Source of the DNA: Pseudomonadota bacterium
GTDB taxonomy: Bacteria; Pseudomonadota; Gammaproteobacteria; Burkholderiales; Burkholderiaceae_C
Direction: 5' to 3'
DNA: 6,614 bases
Assembly: GCA_023418355.1 (NCBI GenBank)
Contig: JAEZZU010000263.1
Coordinates: forward strand, 1-6,614
In this document: one piece after another, positions 1 through 6,540 of the stretch
How the letters are laid out: every line of letters starts with the position of its first letter
Numbering within the stretch: the stretch's first letter is position 1
The notes under the pieces: model-generated
Seen by the model: the letters and a program-made list of their open reading frames with translations, nothing else
The model's database searches: none
What the model was told of the DNA's origin: nothing
Program-made: the position numbers and the translations under genes

Positions 1-1003
1 CGACAAGCTGGACCACATCGTGACCGAAGAGTGGCTGGCCGACCCCACGCTGGAAGTGGAAGGCACACCCGCCAATCTGGCCGAGCGCCGCCAGGAGCTG
101 ATGTTCCTGCACCGCCTGGCCAAGCACTTGAAGAAGGGCCGCGAGGAAGTGCGCGGCAAGCCCGAGAACTTCTCGCGCCCTGACTACACCTTCCGCCTGG
201 AAGGCAATGGCGACGAGGAGCCCAATGGCAGTGAGACCGTGAGCATCTCCGTGCGCAAGCGCGGTGCGCCGCTGGACCTGATCGTGGCCGAGGCCGCCAT
301 CGTGGCCAACAGCACCTGGGGTGGCTGGCTGGCCGAGCTGGGCGTGCCCGGCATCTACCGCAGCCAGGCCAGCATGGCCCCCGGCGTGAAGGTGCGCATG
401 TCCACCAAGGCCCTGCCCCACGCAGGCATTGGCGTCAAGAGCTACTCCTGGGCCACTTCGCCGCTGCGCCGCTATGTGGACCTGGTCAACCAGTGGCAGA
501 TCATTGCCTGCGCGCGCCATGGTGCTACCGCCGCACTGGCCGCTCCCTTCAAGCCCAAGGATGCCGAGCTGTTCGGCATCATCAGCAGCTTTGACGGAGC
601 GTATAGCGCCTACAACGGCTACCAGCAGAGCATGGAGCGTTTCTGGACGCTCAAGTACGTGGAGCAAAACGGCATCACCGAGCTGGACTGCGCCGTCATC
701 AAGGACAACGGCCCCAACGGCATTCTGGTGCGTGCCGACACGCTGCCGCTGGTCATCAGCATCATCGGTGCGCAGGACCTGCCCCGCGGTGCGCGCGTGC
801 GCGTGAAGCTGGGGGAGATTGACGAAATCACGCTGGATATCCACGGCACCGTGATCGAACGGCTGGACGATCCTGACGATGCCAGCGATGATGCACCCCT
901 TGATGATTCCACCGAGGAAGACGATGTGGCCGCAGGCCCCATCGCGATTGCGGTGGACGTCAATGAAGCCGACAGCACCAGCGCCGATAATCCTGCACCG
1001 TGA
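1..1003 (+). CDS. RNase II/RNB-family exoribonuclease, 3' part only
   Basis: This is the C-terminal half of an RNB-family 3'-5' exoribonuclease, a cytoplasmic enzyme class that degrades single-stranded RNA processively. The gene runs in from outside the window; the first full codon is at 2, leaving 333 codons. The key evidence is an almost complete RNB signature at 419-493, containing SYSWATSPLRRY then D and Q; the arginine after TSP belongs to the active site in RNase II. The catalytic aspartate cluster should lie upstream and cannot be checked. After the signature comes a region (about 640-865) that could be the C-terminal S1-like RNA-binding fold, then a 45-residue acidic tail (866-1000) with 16 Asp/Glu and no Lys/Arg. 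E. coli RNase II has 644 residues, so roughly half is missing. The stop codon overlaps the next gene by GTGA. RNase II and RNase R type cannot be told apart from this fragment. Confidence 0.88.
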   Translation, partial: DKLDHIVTEEWLADPTLEVEGTPANLAERRQELMFLHRLAKHLKKGREEVRGKPENFSRPDYTFRLEGNGDEEPNGSETVSISVRKRGAPLDLIVAEAAIVANSTWGGWLAELGVPGIYRSQASMAPGVKVRMSTKALPHAGIGVKSYSWATSPLRRYVDLVNQWQIIACARHGATAALAAPFKPKDAELFGIISSFDGAYSAYNGYQQSMERFWTLKYVEQNGITELDCAVIKDNGPNGILVRADTLPLVISIIGAQDLPRGARVRVKLGEIDEITLDIHGTVIERLDDPDDASDDAPLDDSTEEDDVAAGPIAIAVDVNEADSTSADNPAP

Positions 1004-1860
1004 AGCCCTTTTCCGCGTTCCGCTCCATGTCCACCCTCAGCATTGCGCTGGTGGTGTCCGTTGCCATCCATGCCGCCTTGCTGACCGTGCGCTTTGTCGC
1101 GCCCGAGCAGTTCAACCGCGTCTTTCAGGACACGCCGCTGGAGGTGATCCTGGTCAATGCGCACACGCAGGAGCGACCGGAAAAAGCCCAGGCCATTGCC
1201 CAGGCCGCACTGGCCGGCGGCGGTGATGCGGCCCAGGGCCGCGCCACCAGCCCCCTGCCCTATTCGGCACTGACGGCCATTGGCGACGATTTTGAAGAAC
1301 GCCAGAAAAAGCTGGACACACTGCAGGAGCAGCAGACCGTGCTGCTGACCCAGCTGCGCCAGCAGCTGGCGGCCCTGCCTGAATTTGACCCGCGCGAAGT
1401 CTCTCGCCAGCAGGACCAGGAACAGCAGGAGCAAAAACGCAAGCAGCTCATCAAGCTGCTGGCCGAGATTGAAAAGCGCATCAACGAAGAAAATGCACGC
1501 CCAAAGAAGCGCTACATCAGCCCCGCCACGCGCGAGGAGGTGTATGCCGTCTACTACGACGCACTGCGCCGCAAGGTGGAAGACAAGGGCACGGAAAACT
1601 TTCCGGAGCACCAGGGCAAGAAGCTCTACGGCGAGCTGGTCATGGTGCTGACCGTAAACCATGATGGTCATGTGCTGGAAACCGAAATCGTGCAAAGTTC
1701 CGGCAATCCACAGCTGGATCAGCGCGCCCAGGCCATTGCCCGGGCAGCCGGTCCTTTCGGTCACTTTGGCCCCGCCATGCGTGCCAAGGCCGACCAGATT
1801 GCCGTGGTGTCACGCTTCAAGTTCACCCGCGACCAGACTCTGGAAACCAATGTGCGTTAA
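1000..1860 (+). CDS. TonB-family energy transducer-like protein with coiled coil
   Basis: This is an inner-membrane-anchored periplasmic protein of 286 residues in the TonB/TolA style. Residues 12-31 form one membrane segment containing S20-x3-H24, which matches the Ser-His pair that TonB needs to couple to ExbB/ExbD. Residues 96-126 and 132-166 are rich in Gln, Glu, Lys and Leu and look like coiled coil. Residues 179-275 resemble a TonB C-terminal domain: YYDALRRK, then a GELVMVLTVNHDG strand pair, then SSGNPQLD. The usual proline-rich spacer is absent, so the middle resembles TolA more than TonB. GTG at 1000 overlaps the previous stop (GTGA), which suggests coupled translation. ATG at 1027 (residue 10) is a possible alternative; neither has a clear Shine-Dalgarno site. 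No exbB or exbD is visible. The family call is firm, but the substrate or receptor partner is unknown. Confidence 0.82.
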   Translation: MKPFSAFRSMSTLSIALVVSVAIHAALLTVRFVAPEQFNRVFQDTPLEVILVNAHTQERPEKAQAIAQAALAGGGDAAQGRATSPLPYSALTAIGDDFEERQKKLDTLQEQQTVLLTQLRQQLAALPEFDPREVSRQQDQEQQEQKRKQLIKLLAEIEKRINEENARPKKRYISPATREEVYAVYYDALRRKVEDKGTENFPEHQGKKLYGELVMVLTVNHDGHVLETEIVQSSGNPQLDQRAQAIARAAGPFGHFGPAMRAKADQIAVVSRFKFTRDQTLETNVR

Positions 1861-1865
1861 CGTCT

Positions 1866-1869
1866 GAGG
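1866..1869 (+). promoter_or_regulatory. Possible ribosome binding site of aroE
   Basis: GAGG lies 11 bases before the ATG at 1881, inside the 20-base gap after the TonB-like gene. The spacing is a little long, but it is the only purine-rich match there. It favours 1881 over the internal ATG codons at 1899 and 1911. Confidence 0.45.
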
Positions 1870-1880
1870 CCCTCTTCGCC

Positions 1881-2738
1881 ATGCCAACCTTGCTCGATAT
1901 GTACTGCGTCATGGGCAACCCCGTGGCGCACAGCCGCTCCCCCTGGATCCACGCGCGTTTTGCGCAGCTGACGCAGCAGGCGCTGGACTATCGCCGCCGT
2001 CTGGTGCCGCTGCACGGCTTTGCCGAAGACCTGCAGCTGCTCATTGCCGAAGGCGGCAAGGGCTGCAATGTGACCGTACCTTTCAAGCTGGAAGCCGCAC
2101 AGGCTGCGCACACGCAAAGCCCGCGCGTGGCACTGGCGGGTGCTGCCAATACCCTGGTCATTGGCGCAGATGGCCAGATTCATGCCGACAACACCGATGG
2201 TCTGGGTCTGGTGGCTGACATCACGCGCAATGCCGGCGTAGCCATCACCGGCAAGGATGTCCTGTTGATTGGCGCAGGCGGCGCTGCCGCTGGCGTGCTG
2301 GGCCCCCTGCTGGAGCAGCAGCCACGCAGCATCACCATCTGCAACCGCACCTTTGCCAAGGCACAGGCGCTGGTGGAACAGCATGCTTCACTGGCAGCCC
2401 AACAAAAAGTAGAGCTGCTGGCGCAGGAACTGCAAGCCCTGGAAGGCGATTTTGACATCATCATCAACGCCACAGCAGCCAGCCTGCAGGGCGCAGGCAT
2501 TCCGGTAACGGCACGCGTGCTGCGTCCTGGCTGCCTGGCCTACGACATGATGTATGGCGCAGCCGCAGCCCCCTTCCTTGCCTGGGCACAAGCCCATGGC
2601 GCGACGGGCCGTGACGGTCTGGGCATGCTGGTGGAGCAGGCTGCCGAATCCTTTGCCCTGTGGCGCGGCGTGCGTCCACCGTCTCAACAAGTACTGGAAG
2701 AACTGCGCGAAGTGATCGCGCAAGAAACCAAGGCATGA
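1881..2738 (+). CDS. aroE: Shikimate dehydrogenase (NADP+)
   Basis: AroE reduces 3-dehydroshikimate to shikimate with NADPH, a cytoplasmic step toward chorismate and the aromatic amino acids. The 285-residue protein has the family's landmarks in order. GNPVAHSRSP (12-21) carries the two serines that bind shikimate. GCNVTVPFK ends in catalytic K69, AANTL contains N90, and DNTDG contains the second catalytic residue, D106. These match E. coli K65, N86 and D102 with a constant shift of four. The NADP-binding part has GAGGAAAG (131-138) and NRT (155-157), the motif that reads the cofactor's 2'-phosphate. YDMMYG and the C-terminal DGLGMLVEQAAESF complete the fold. A start at the ATG for residue 7 would also give a plausible N-terminus, but GAGG upstream supports 1881. 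The stop overlaps the mtgA start by ATGA. Confidence 0.97.
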   Translation: MPTLLDMYCVMGNPVAHSRSPWIHARFAQLTQQALDYRRRLVPLHGFAEDLQLLIAEGGKGCNVTVPFKLEAAQAAHTQSPRVALAGAANTLVIGADGQIHADNTDGLGLVADITRNAGVAITGKDVLLIGAGGAAAGVLGPLLEQQPRSITICNRTFAKAQALVEQHASLAAQQKVELLAQELQALEGDFDIIINATAASLQGAGIPVTARVLRPGCLAYDMMYGAAAAPFLAWAQAHGATGRDGLGMLVEQAAESFALWRGVRPPSQQVLEELREVIAQETKA

Positions 2739-3448
2739 AGGCGCTGACCCGCTGGTTGCTGCTGGTGCTGTGCGCGCTGCTGGCGCTGCAGCTGTTCTTT
2801 GTACTGCGCATTGCGCTGGCTGCCTGGTGGGACCCGCAGTCCACCACCTTCCAGCGCTCGGAGGCCTGGCGCATCTGGCACCAGAGCGTGCAGCAGCGCC
2901 CGTGGAAGCAGCAGTGGGTCGACTACGAACACATCTCCAGCCACCTCAAACGCGCCGTGCTGACGGCCGAAGACGATGGCTTTGTGGAGCACACCGGCGT
3001 GCAGTGGGAAGCCATTGAAAAAGCCTGGGAGCGCAACCAGAAAGCCCTCGCCCAGGCACAGACCAGCGCCAAGCCCGCCAAGATTTACGGGGGATCCACC
3101 ATCACCCAGCAGCTGGCCAAGAACCTGCTGCTCTCGGGCGAACGCAGCTTTTTGCGCAAGGGACAGGAACTGGTGCTGACCCATCTGCTGGAACTGTTTC
3201 TGAGCAAGCAGCGCATTCTGGAGATTTACCTGAACAACGTGGAGTGGGGCCAGGGCATTTTCGGCGCCGAGGCCGCCGCCCAGCACTACTTCCGCAAGAG
3301 CGCGGACCAGCTCTCGCCCCATGAAGCGGCACGCCTGGCCGTGATGCTGCCCCGCCCCCGCTACTACGAGCAGCACCCGAGCTCACGCTATCTGCAGTCA
3401 CGCAGCAATGCCATCCAGCGCCGCATGGGGGCCACGCCATTGCCATAA
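2735..3448 (+). CDS. mtgA: Monofunctional biosynthetic peptidoglycan transglycosylase
   Basis: MtgA is a GT51 glycosyltransferase that polymerises lipid II into glycan strands at the outer face of the inner membrane, without a transpeptidase domain. The protein has 237 residues, close to E. coli MtgA (242). Residues 7-30 form the membrane anchor. GT51 motifs follow in order: TAEDDGFVEH (77-86) with catalytic E79; YGGSTITQQLAKNL (118-131); RKGQELVLTHLLE (141-153), whose E145 fits the second glutamate; SKQRILEIYLNNVEWG (157-172); and EAARLAVMLPRP near the C-terminus. The frame is open back to 2660, but ATG at 2735 is chosen because it overlaps the aroE stop (ATGA) and starts just before the membrane segment. 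Only a weak AAGG precedes it, so translation is probably coupled to aroE. No terminator is evident after the stop. Confidence 0.96.
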   Translation: MKALTRWLLLVLCALLALQLFFVLRIALAAWWDPQSTTFQRSEAWRIWHQSVQQRPWKQQWVDYEHISSHLKRAVLTAEDDGFVEHTGVQWEAIEKAWERNQKALAQAQTSAKPAKIYGGSTITQQLAKNLLLSGERSFLRKGQELVLTHLLELFLSKQRILEIYLNNVEWGQGIFGAEAAAQHYFRKSADQLSPHEAARLAVMLPRPRYYEQHPSSRYLQSRSNAIQRRMGATPLP

Positions 3449-3466
3449 GCGGCACATGCGTATGAT
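3440..3466 (+). promoter_or_regulatory. Possible weak promoter for ruvC
   Basis: TTGCCA at 3440-3445 and TATGAT at 3461-3466 each match the sigma70 consensus at five of six bases. They are 15 bases apart, shorter than the preferred 17. The -35 box overlaps the last codons of mtgA. Transcription would start near 3473, leaving a leader of about 85 bases before ruvC. This is motif matching only, and readthrough from mtgA is the alternative. Confidence 0.3.
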
Positions 3467-3496
3467 GGGCTGCGCGGCCCTGACTTTCAGATTACA

Positions 3497-3550
3497 AGCA
3501 AAATCTGCCTTCAGGGCTTACCAGATAAGCGCTAGCAGCTATCAAAACTA
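3497..3550 (+). repeat. Probable dispersed comamonad intergenic repeat with hairpin
   Basis: This stretch has an imperfect inverted repeat, AGGGCTTA (3513-3520), loop CCAGA, TAAGCGCT (3526-3533), with one mismatch in eight. It is followed by AGCAGCTATCAAAA. From memory, elements with an AGCGCTTA/TAAGCGCT hairpin and a GCTATCAAAA or TTTTGATAGC flank are common between genes in Acidovorax, Delftia and Comamonas. Only one copy is in this window, so repetition cannot be shown here. The edges are approximate. It fills most of the mtgA-ruvC gap and ends a few bases before the ruvC start codon. Confidence 0.55.
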
Positions 3551-3556
3551 TTTCAC

Positions 3557-4114
3557 ATGCGAATTCTTGGCATTGACCCCGGCCTGCAAACCACCGGCTT
3601 TGGCGTGATTGAACGCGAAGGTCAGCAGCTGCGCTACGTGGCCAGCGGCACCATCCGCACCACGCGTACCGAAGGGGTAGAGCTGGGTAATCTGCCGGCA
3701 CGCCTGAAGATCCTCTACGAAGGCATCAGCGAGGTCATTGCGCGCTATGAGCCCGAAGTGGCCGCCATTGAAATCGTGTTCGTGAATGTGAACCCACAGT
3801 CCACCCTGCTGCTGGGGCAGGCCCGTGGCGCTGCCCTCACCGCGCTGGTCACCAACGACCTGCCGGTGGCCGAATACACAGCGCTGCAGATGAAAAAAGC
3901 CATCACCGGCCATGGTCGTGCAGCCAAGTCGCAGATTCAGGAAATGGTCAAACGCATGCTGAATCTGCCCGGCCTTCCCGGCACCGACGCGGCTGACGCA
4001 CTGGGGCTGGCCATCACCCACGCCCATGCAGGCGCCATCATGAACAAGCTGGCGCAGGAATCGCAGCTGCACCGCAAGCAGCACGCCATGCTCAAGGCTG
4101 GGCGCGTTTACTAG
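3557..4114 (+). CDS. ruvC: Crossover junction endodeoxyribonuclease RuvC
   Basis: RuvC is the dimeric nuclease that cuts Holliday junctions late in homologous recombination, acting with the RuvAB branch-migration motor. The 185-residue protein starts with the canonical MRILGIDPG, which fixes the start codon. Four acidic catalytic residues are in place: D7, E72 (in AIEIVF), D144 and D147 (in GTDAADAL), matching E. coli D7, E66, D138 and D141. LLLGQARG (84-91) and GHGRAAKSQIQEMV (118-131) are also typical. Compared with E. coli as I recall it, there are about six extra residues near 37-46, and Ile replaces Gln after the catalytic Glu. No ruvA or ruvB is visible next to it. No Shine-Dalgarno site precedes the ATG; a repeat-derived hairpin lies there instead. 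The gene converges on lpxC. Confidence 0.97.
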   Translation: MRILGIDPGLQTTGFGVIEREGQQLRYVASGTIRTTRTEGVELGNLPARLKILYEGISEVIARYEPEVAAIEIVFVNVNPQSTLLLGQARGAALTALVTNDLPVAEYTALQMKKAITGHGRAAKSQIQEMVKRMLNLPGLPGTDAADALGLAITHAHAGAIMNKLAQESQLHRKQHAMLKAGRVY

Positions 4115-4132
4115 GGCCTGCCACCTGGCCAC

Positions 4133-4157
4133 AAAAAAGCCCGGCATCTGCCGGGCT
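4133..4157 (-). terminator. Rho-independent terminator of lpxC, possibly bidirectional
   Basis: AGCCCGGC (4138-4145), loop ATCT, GCCGGGCT (4150-4157) form a perfect eight-pair GC-rich stem. Six A's on the + strand (4133-4138) give a T-tract on the minus strand, so this is a strong terminator for lpxC. In the + direction the stem is followed only by CTT, so it would stop ruvC transcripts less well. It sits between two convergent genes. Confidence 0.88.
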
Positions 4158-4186
4158 CTTGGAATGGTGTGCGGTGCGGGCTGTGC

Positions 4187-5110
4187 TTACCAGGCCAGTA
4201 CCGTCTGCGCAAAACCGGCGGGCGCCTTGCGCTCGCTGTCAAAGGTCACGATTTCCCAGTTGGCTTCGTCGGCCATGACGGCACGGATGAGCTGGTTGTT
4301 CAGGCCGTGGCCCGAGCGGAATGCGCTGTAGGCACCCAGAATGGGGTGACCGATGACGTACAGGTCACCAATAGCATCCAGGATCTTGTGCTTGACGAAC
4401 TCATCGTCATAGCGCAGGCCATCGCTGTTGAGCACCTTGTAGTCATCCATGACGATGGCGTTGTCCAGGCCACCGCCGAGTGCCAGGCCATTGGTGCGCA
4501 GCATTTCCACATCTTTGGTGAAGCCAAAGGTGCGGGCACGTGCGATGTCGCGCATGTAGTTGCCCTCACCCATGTCGAACTCAAACGACTGCCCGGTCGA
4601 ATCCACAGCAGGGTGCGAGAAGTCGATATCAAACTTGAGCTTGAAGCCGTGGTAGGGCTCAAAACGTGCCCATTTGAGCTGCTTGCCCTCGCCTTCACGC
4701 ACTTCCACGGGGCGCTTGATGCGGATGAACTTCTTGGGGGCCTTCTGCAGCTCAATGCCTGCGCTTTGCAGCAGGAACACAAAGGACGAAGAGGAGCCAT
4801 CCAGAATGGGCACTTCTTCGGCCGTGATGTCGATGTACAGATTGTCGATACCCAGACCACACAGGGCCGACATCAGGTGCTCAATGGTGTGCACCTTGGC
4901 ATTGCCCACGCCGATGGTGGAGGCCATGCGTGTATCCACAATGGCCTGGGCCGTGATGGGCATGTCTACAGGCTCTGGCAAGTCCACACGACGGAACACA
5001 ATGCCCGTATCAGGCTGAGCGGGGCGCAGCGTCATTTCGACCCGCTGGCCGCTGTGCAGCCCCATGCCGACGGCACGGGTGATGGTTTTGATGGTACGTT
5101 GCTGGAGCAT
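4187..5110 (-). CDS. lpxC: UDP-3-O-acyl-N-acetylglucosamine deacetylase LpxC
   Basis: LpxC is the cytoplasmic zinc enzyme that removes the acetyl group from UDP-3-O-acyl-GlcNAc, the committed step of lipid A synthesis. Its presence indicates a Gram-negative outer membrane with lipopolysaccharide. The 307-residue protein is of normal length. It begins MLQQRTIKTITRAVGMGLHSG, close to the family N-terminus. TIEHLMSAL holds catalytic E77 and zinc ligand H78. VKHKILDAIGDLY holds zinc ligands H241 and D245. SGHGLNNQL holds catalytic H268. These correspond to E. coli E78, H79, H238, D242 and H265. LDGSSSSF (104-110) is the usual LDGS region. No Shine-Dalgarno site precedes the ATG. Its place downstream of ftsZ is the conserved end of the dcw cluster, although a terminator lies between the two. 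A hairpin terminator follows the gene. Confidence 0.98.
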   Translation of the reverse strand: MLQQRTIKTITRAVGMGLHSGQRVEMTLRPAQPDTGIVFRRVDLPEPVDMPITAQAIVDTRMASTIGVGNAKVHTIEHLMSALCGLGIDNLYIDITAEEVPILDGSSSSFVFLLQSAGIELQKAPKKFIRIKRPVEVREGEGKQLKWARFEPYHGFKLKFDIDFSHPAVDSTGQSFEFDMGEGNYMRDIARARTFGFTKDVEMLRTNGLALGGGLDNAIVMDDYKVLNSDGLRYDDEFVKHKILDAIGDLYVIGHPILGAYSAFRSGHGLNNQLIRAVMADEANWEIVTFDSERKAPAGFAQTVLAW

Positions 5111-5159
5111 GGAGTGATTTTACCGGCGGCCTGCTGTTTTCGAGGGATGCAAGGGTTTG

Positions 5160-5171
5160 GATATATCTATA
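5160..5171 (-). promoter_or_regulatory. Possible -10 region of an lpxC promoter
   Basis: On the minus strand this reads TATAGATATATC, an AT-rich island in a GC-rich gap and the best -10 candidate before lpxC. Transcription from here would give a leader of about 45 bases. No good -35 box is visible: TCAACG, 18 bases upstream of TATAGA, matches only three of six. The gap should hold a promoter because a strong terminator separates lpxC from ftsZ, but this exact site is a guess. Confidence 0.3.
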
Positions 5172-5225
5172 ACGGCGATTGGGCCAGCACGTTGACCTGA
5201 GCACTGCTGCATCCCCTATGCACAT

Positions 5226-5253
5226 AAAAAAACCGAGTCATGACGACTCGGTT
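5226..5253 (-). terminator. Rho-independent terminator of ftsZ
   Basis: AACCGAGTC (5231-5239), loop ATGAC, GACTCGGTT (5245-5253) form a perfect nine-pair stem. Seven A's on the + strand (5226-5232) become a T-tract on the minus strand right after the hairpin. It begins 24 bases after the ftsZ stop. It should end most ftsZ transcripts before lpxC. Confidence 0.9.
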
Positions 5254-5277
5254 CTTGTGGTCCAGGCGAGATGCGGA

Positions 5278-6528
5278 TCAGTCAGCTTGCTTGCGCAGGA
5301 ATGCAGGAATTTCCAGATCATCCATGCCACCCGAAGCCAGTGCGTCCACACGTGCTGCAGCCTGTGTACGGTTGGTACGCCAGACGCTGGGCACGCTGAC
5401 ATCGCCATAGCCACCACCCACGGTGGTGCTTGCCGCGCCGACTGTGGTTGCGGCACCCATGGTTGCGCCGCCCATGGCAGCAACAGGTGCACCGCCGTAG
5501 GCAAAATCACCGTCAGTACCGGTACGCAAACCACCTTGGACCACAGACATGGTCTGGCGACGTGCTGCAGGGCGCGACAGGCCGGTTGCCACCACGGTCA
5601 CGCGGATGTCCTCACCCAGCGAGTCATCGTAGGCAGCGCCATAGATCACATGTGCTTCAGGCGAAGCGTAGGCGTTGATGGTGGACATGGCCAGGCGCGA
5701 TTCCGCCAGCTTCAGGCTGCCACGCGCGGCAGTCACCAGCACCAGCACGCCCTTGGCGCCGGACAGATCGATGCCTTCCAGCAGCGGGCAGGCCACGGCC
5801 TGCTCAGCCGCCAGACGCGCACGGTCAGGACCGGAAGCACGGGCTGTACCCATCATGGCCTTGCCAGGCTCACCCATCACGGTGCGCACGTCTTCAAAGT
5901 CGACGTTCACATGGCCGTATTCATTGATGATTTCGGCAATACCGCCCACGGCGTTCTTGAGCACGTCGTTGGCGTGTGCGAAGGCTTCTTCCTGGGTGAT
6001 GTCGTCGCCCAGCACTTCCAGCAGCTTCTCGTTGAGCACAACTATCAGCGAGTCCACATTGGCTTCCAGCTCCGTCAGACCGCTGTCGGCATTGGACATG
6101 CGGCGGCCACCTTCCCATTCAAAAGGCTTGGTCACCACACCCACGGTCAGGATGCCCATGTCCTTAGCTACGCGAGCGATCACAGGTGCAGCGCCAGTCC
6201 CCGTACCACCGCCCATGCCGGCAGTGATGAACAGCATGTGTGCACCTTCGATGGCTGCGCGGATATCGTCCACTGCGGCTTCCGCAGCTTCGCGGCCCTT
6301 GTCGGGCTTGCTGCCAGCACCCAGACCACTTTGTCCCAGCTGAATCGTGCGATGTGCGTTGCTGCGAATCAGTGCTTGCGCATCGGTGTTTGCGCTGATG
6401 AACTCAACGCCCTGCACATTGCTGGCAATCATGTGCTCGACAGCGTTACCGCCGCCGCCGCCGACACCGATCACCTTGATCTGTGTGCCCTGATTGAATG
6501 TTTCGGCTTCGATCATGTCGATGGTCAT
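5278..6528 (-). CDS. ftsZ: Cell division protein FtsZ
   Basis: FtsZ is the tubulin-like GTPase that polymerises into the Z ring at midcell and recruits the division machinery. The 416-residue protein has GVGGGGGN (21-28) and the tubulin signature GGGTGTG (106-112) for GTP binding. The synergy loop NVDFEDVR (208-215) contains N208, D210 and D213, which complete the active site of the neighbouring subunit. The globular part ends near 316. A flexible linker of about 85 residues follows, with an unusual Gly/Ala/Thr run at 345-375. The tail DDLEIPAFLRKQAD (403-416) is almost the E. coli peptide that binds FtsA, ZipA and MinC. ATG at 6528 is chosen over the ATG at 6516 because AGGAG lies seven bases before it. 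The gene is followed by its own terminator and then lpxC; ftsA, expected upstream, is outside the window. Confidence 0.98.
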   Translation of the reverse strand: MTIDMIEAETFNQGTQIKVIGVGGGGGNAVEHMIASNVQGVEFISANTDAQALIRSNAHRTIQLGQSGLGAGSKPDKGREAAEAAVDDIRAAIEGAHMLFITAGMGGGTGTGAAPVIARVAKDMGILTVGVVTKPFEWEGGRRMSNADSGLTELEANVDSLIVVLNEKLLEVLGDDITQEEAFAHANDVLKNAVGGIAEIINEYGHVNVDFEDVRTVMGEPGKAMMGTARASGPDRARLAAEQAVACPLLEGIDLSGAKGVLVLVTAARGSLKLAESRLAMSTINAYASPEAHVIYGAAYDDSLGEDIRVTVVATGLSRPAARRQTMSVVQGGLRTGTDGDFAYGGAPVAAMGGATMGAATTVGAASTTVGGGYGDVSVPSVWRTNRTQAAARVDALASGGMDDLEIPAFLRKQAD

Positions 6529-6535
6529 GTTGGTG

Positions 6536-6540
6536 CTCCT
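6536..6540 (-). promoter_or_regulatory. Ribosome binding site of ftsZ
   Basis: The minus strand reads AGGAG seven bases before the ATG at 6528, a near-ideal Shine-Dalgarno site and the best in the window. It fits the high FtsZ level cells need and settles the start codon. Confidence 0.88.

Noticed and set aside
619..1764. 381-codon open frame on the minus strand, opposite the RNB and tonB-like genes
   Set aside because: It spans the junction of two well-supported + strand genes. Its long leucine and glutamine runs mirror the coiled-coil coding sequence on the other strand.
2660..2734. Extended N-terminus for mtgA starting at 2660
   Set aside because: It would overlap aroE by about 80 bases and place a polar, Arg-rich stretch before the membrane anchor. 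The ATG at 2735 gives a normal MtgA N-terminus and an ATGA overlap.
3467..3480. Small hairpin GGGC-TGCGCG-GCCC after mtgA as a terminator
   Set aside because: The stem is only four pairs plus a wobble, and no T-tract follows, so it is unlikely to stop transcription.
4169..5200. 343-codon open frame on the + strand, opposite lpxC
   Set aside because: It covers lpxC on the opposite strand, has no recognisable motif and no fitting ribosome binding site. It also runs through the lpxC terminator side and promoter region.
5191..5221. + strand promoter-like TTGACC and TATGCA
   Set aside because: The spacer is 19 bases and no + strand gene lies downstream; it would only produce antisense RNA to ftsZ. 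It is probably chance.
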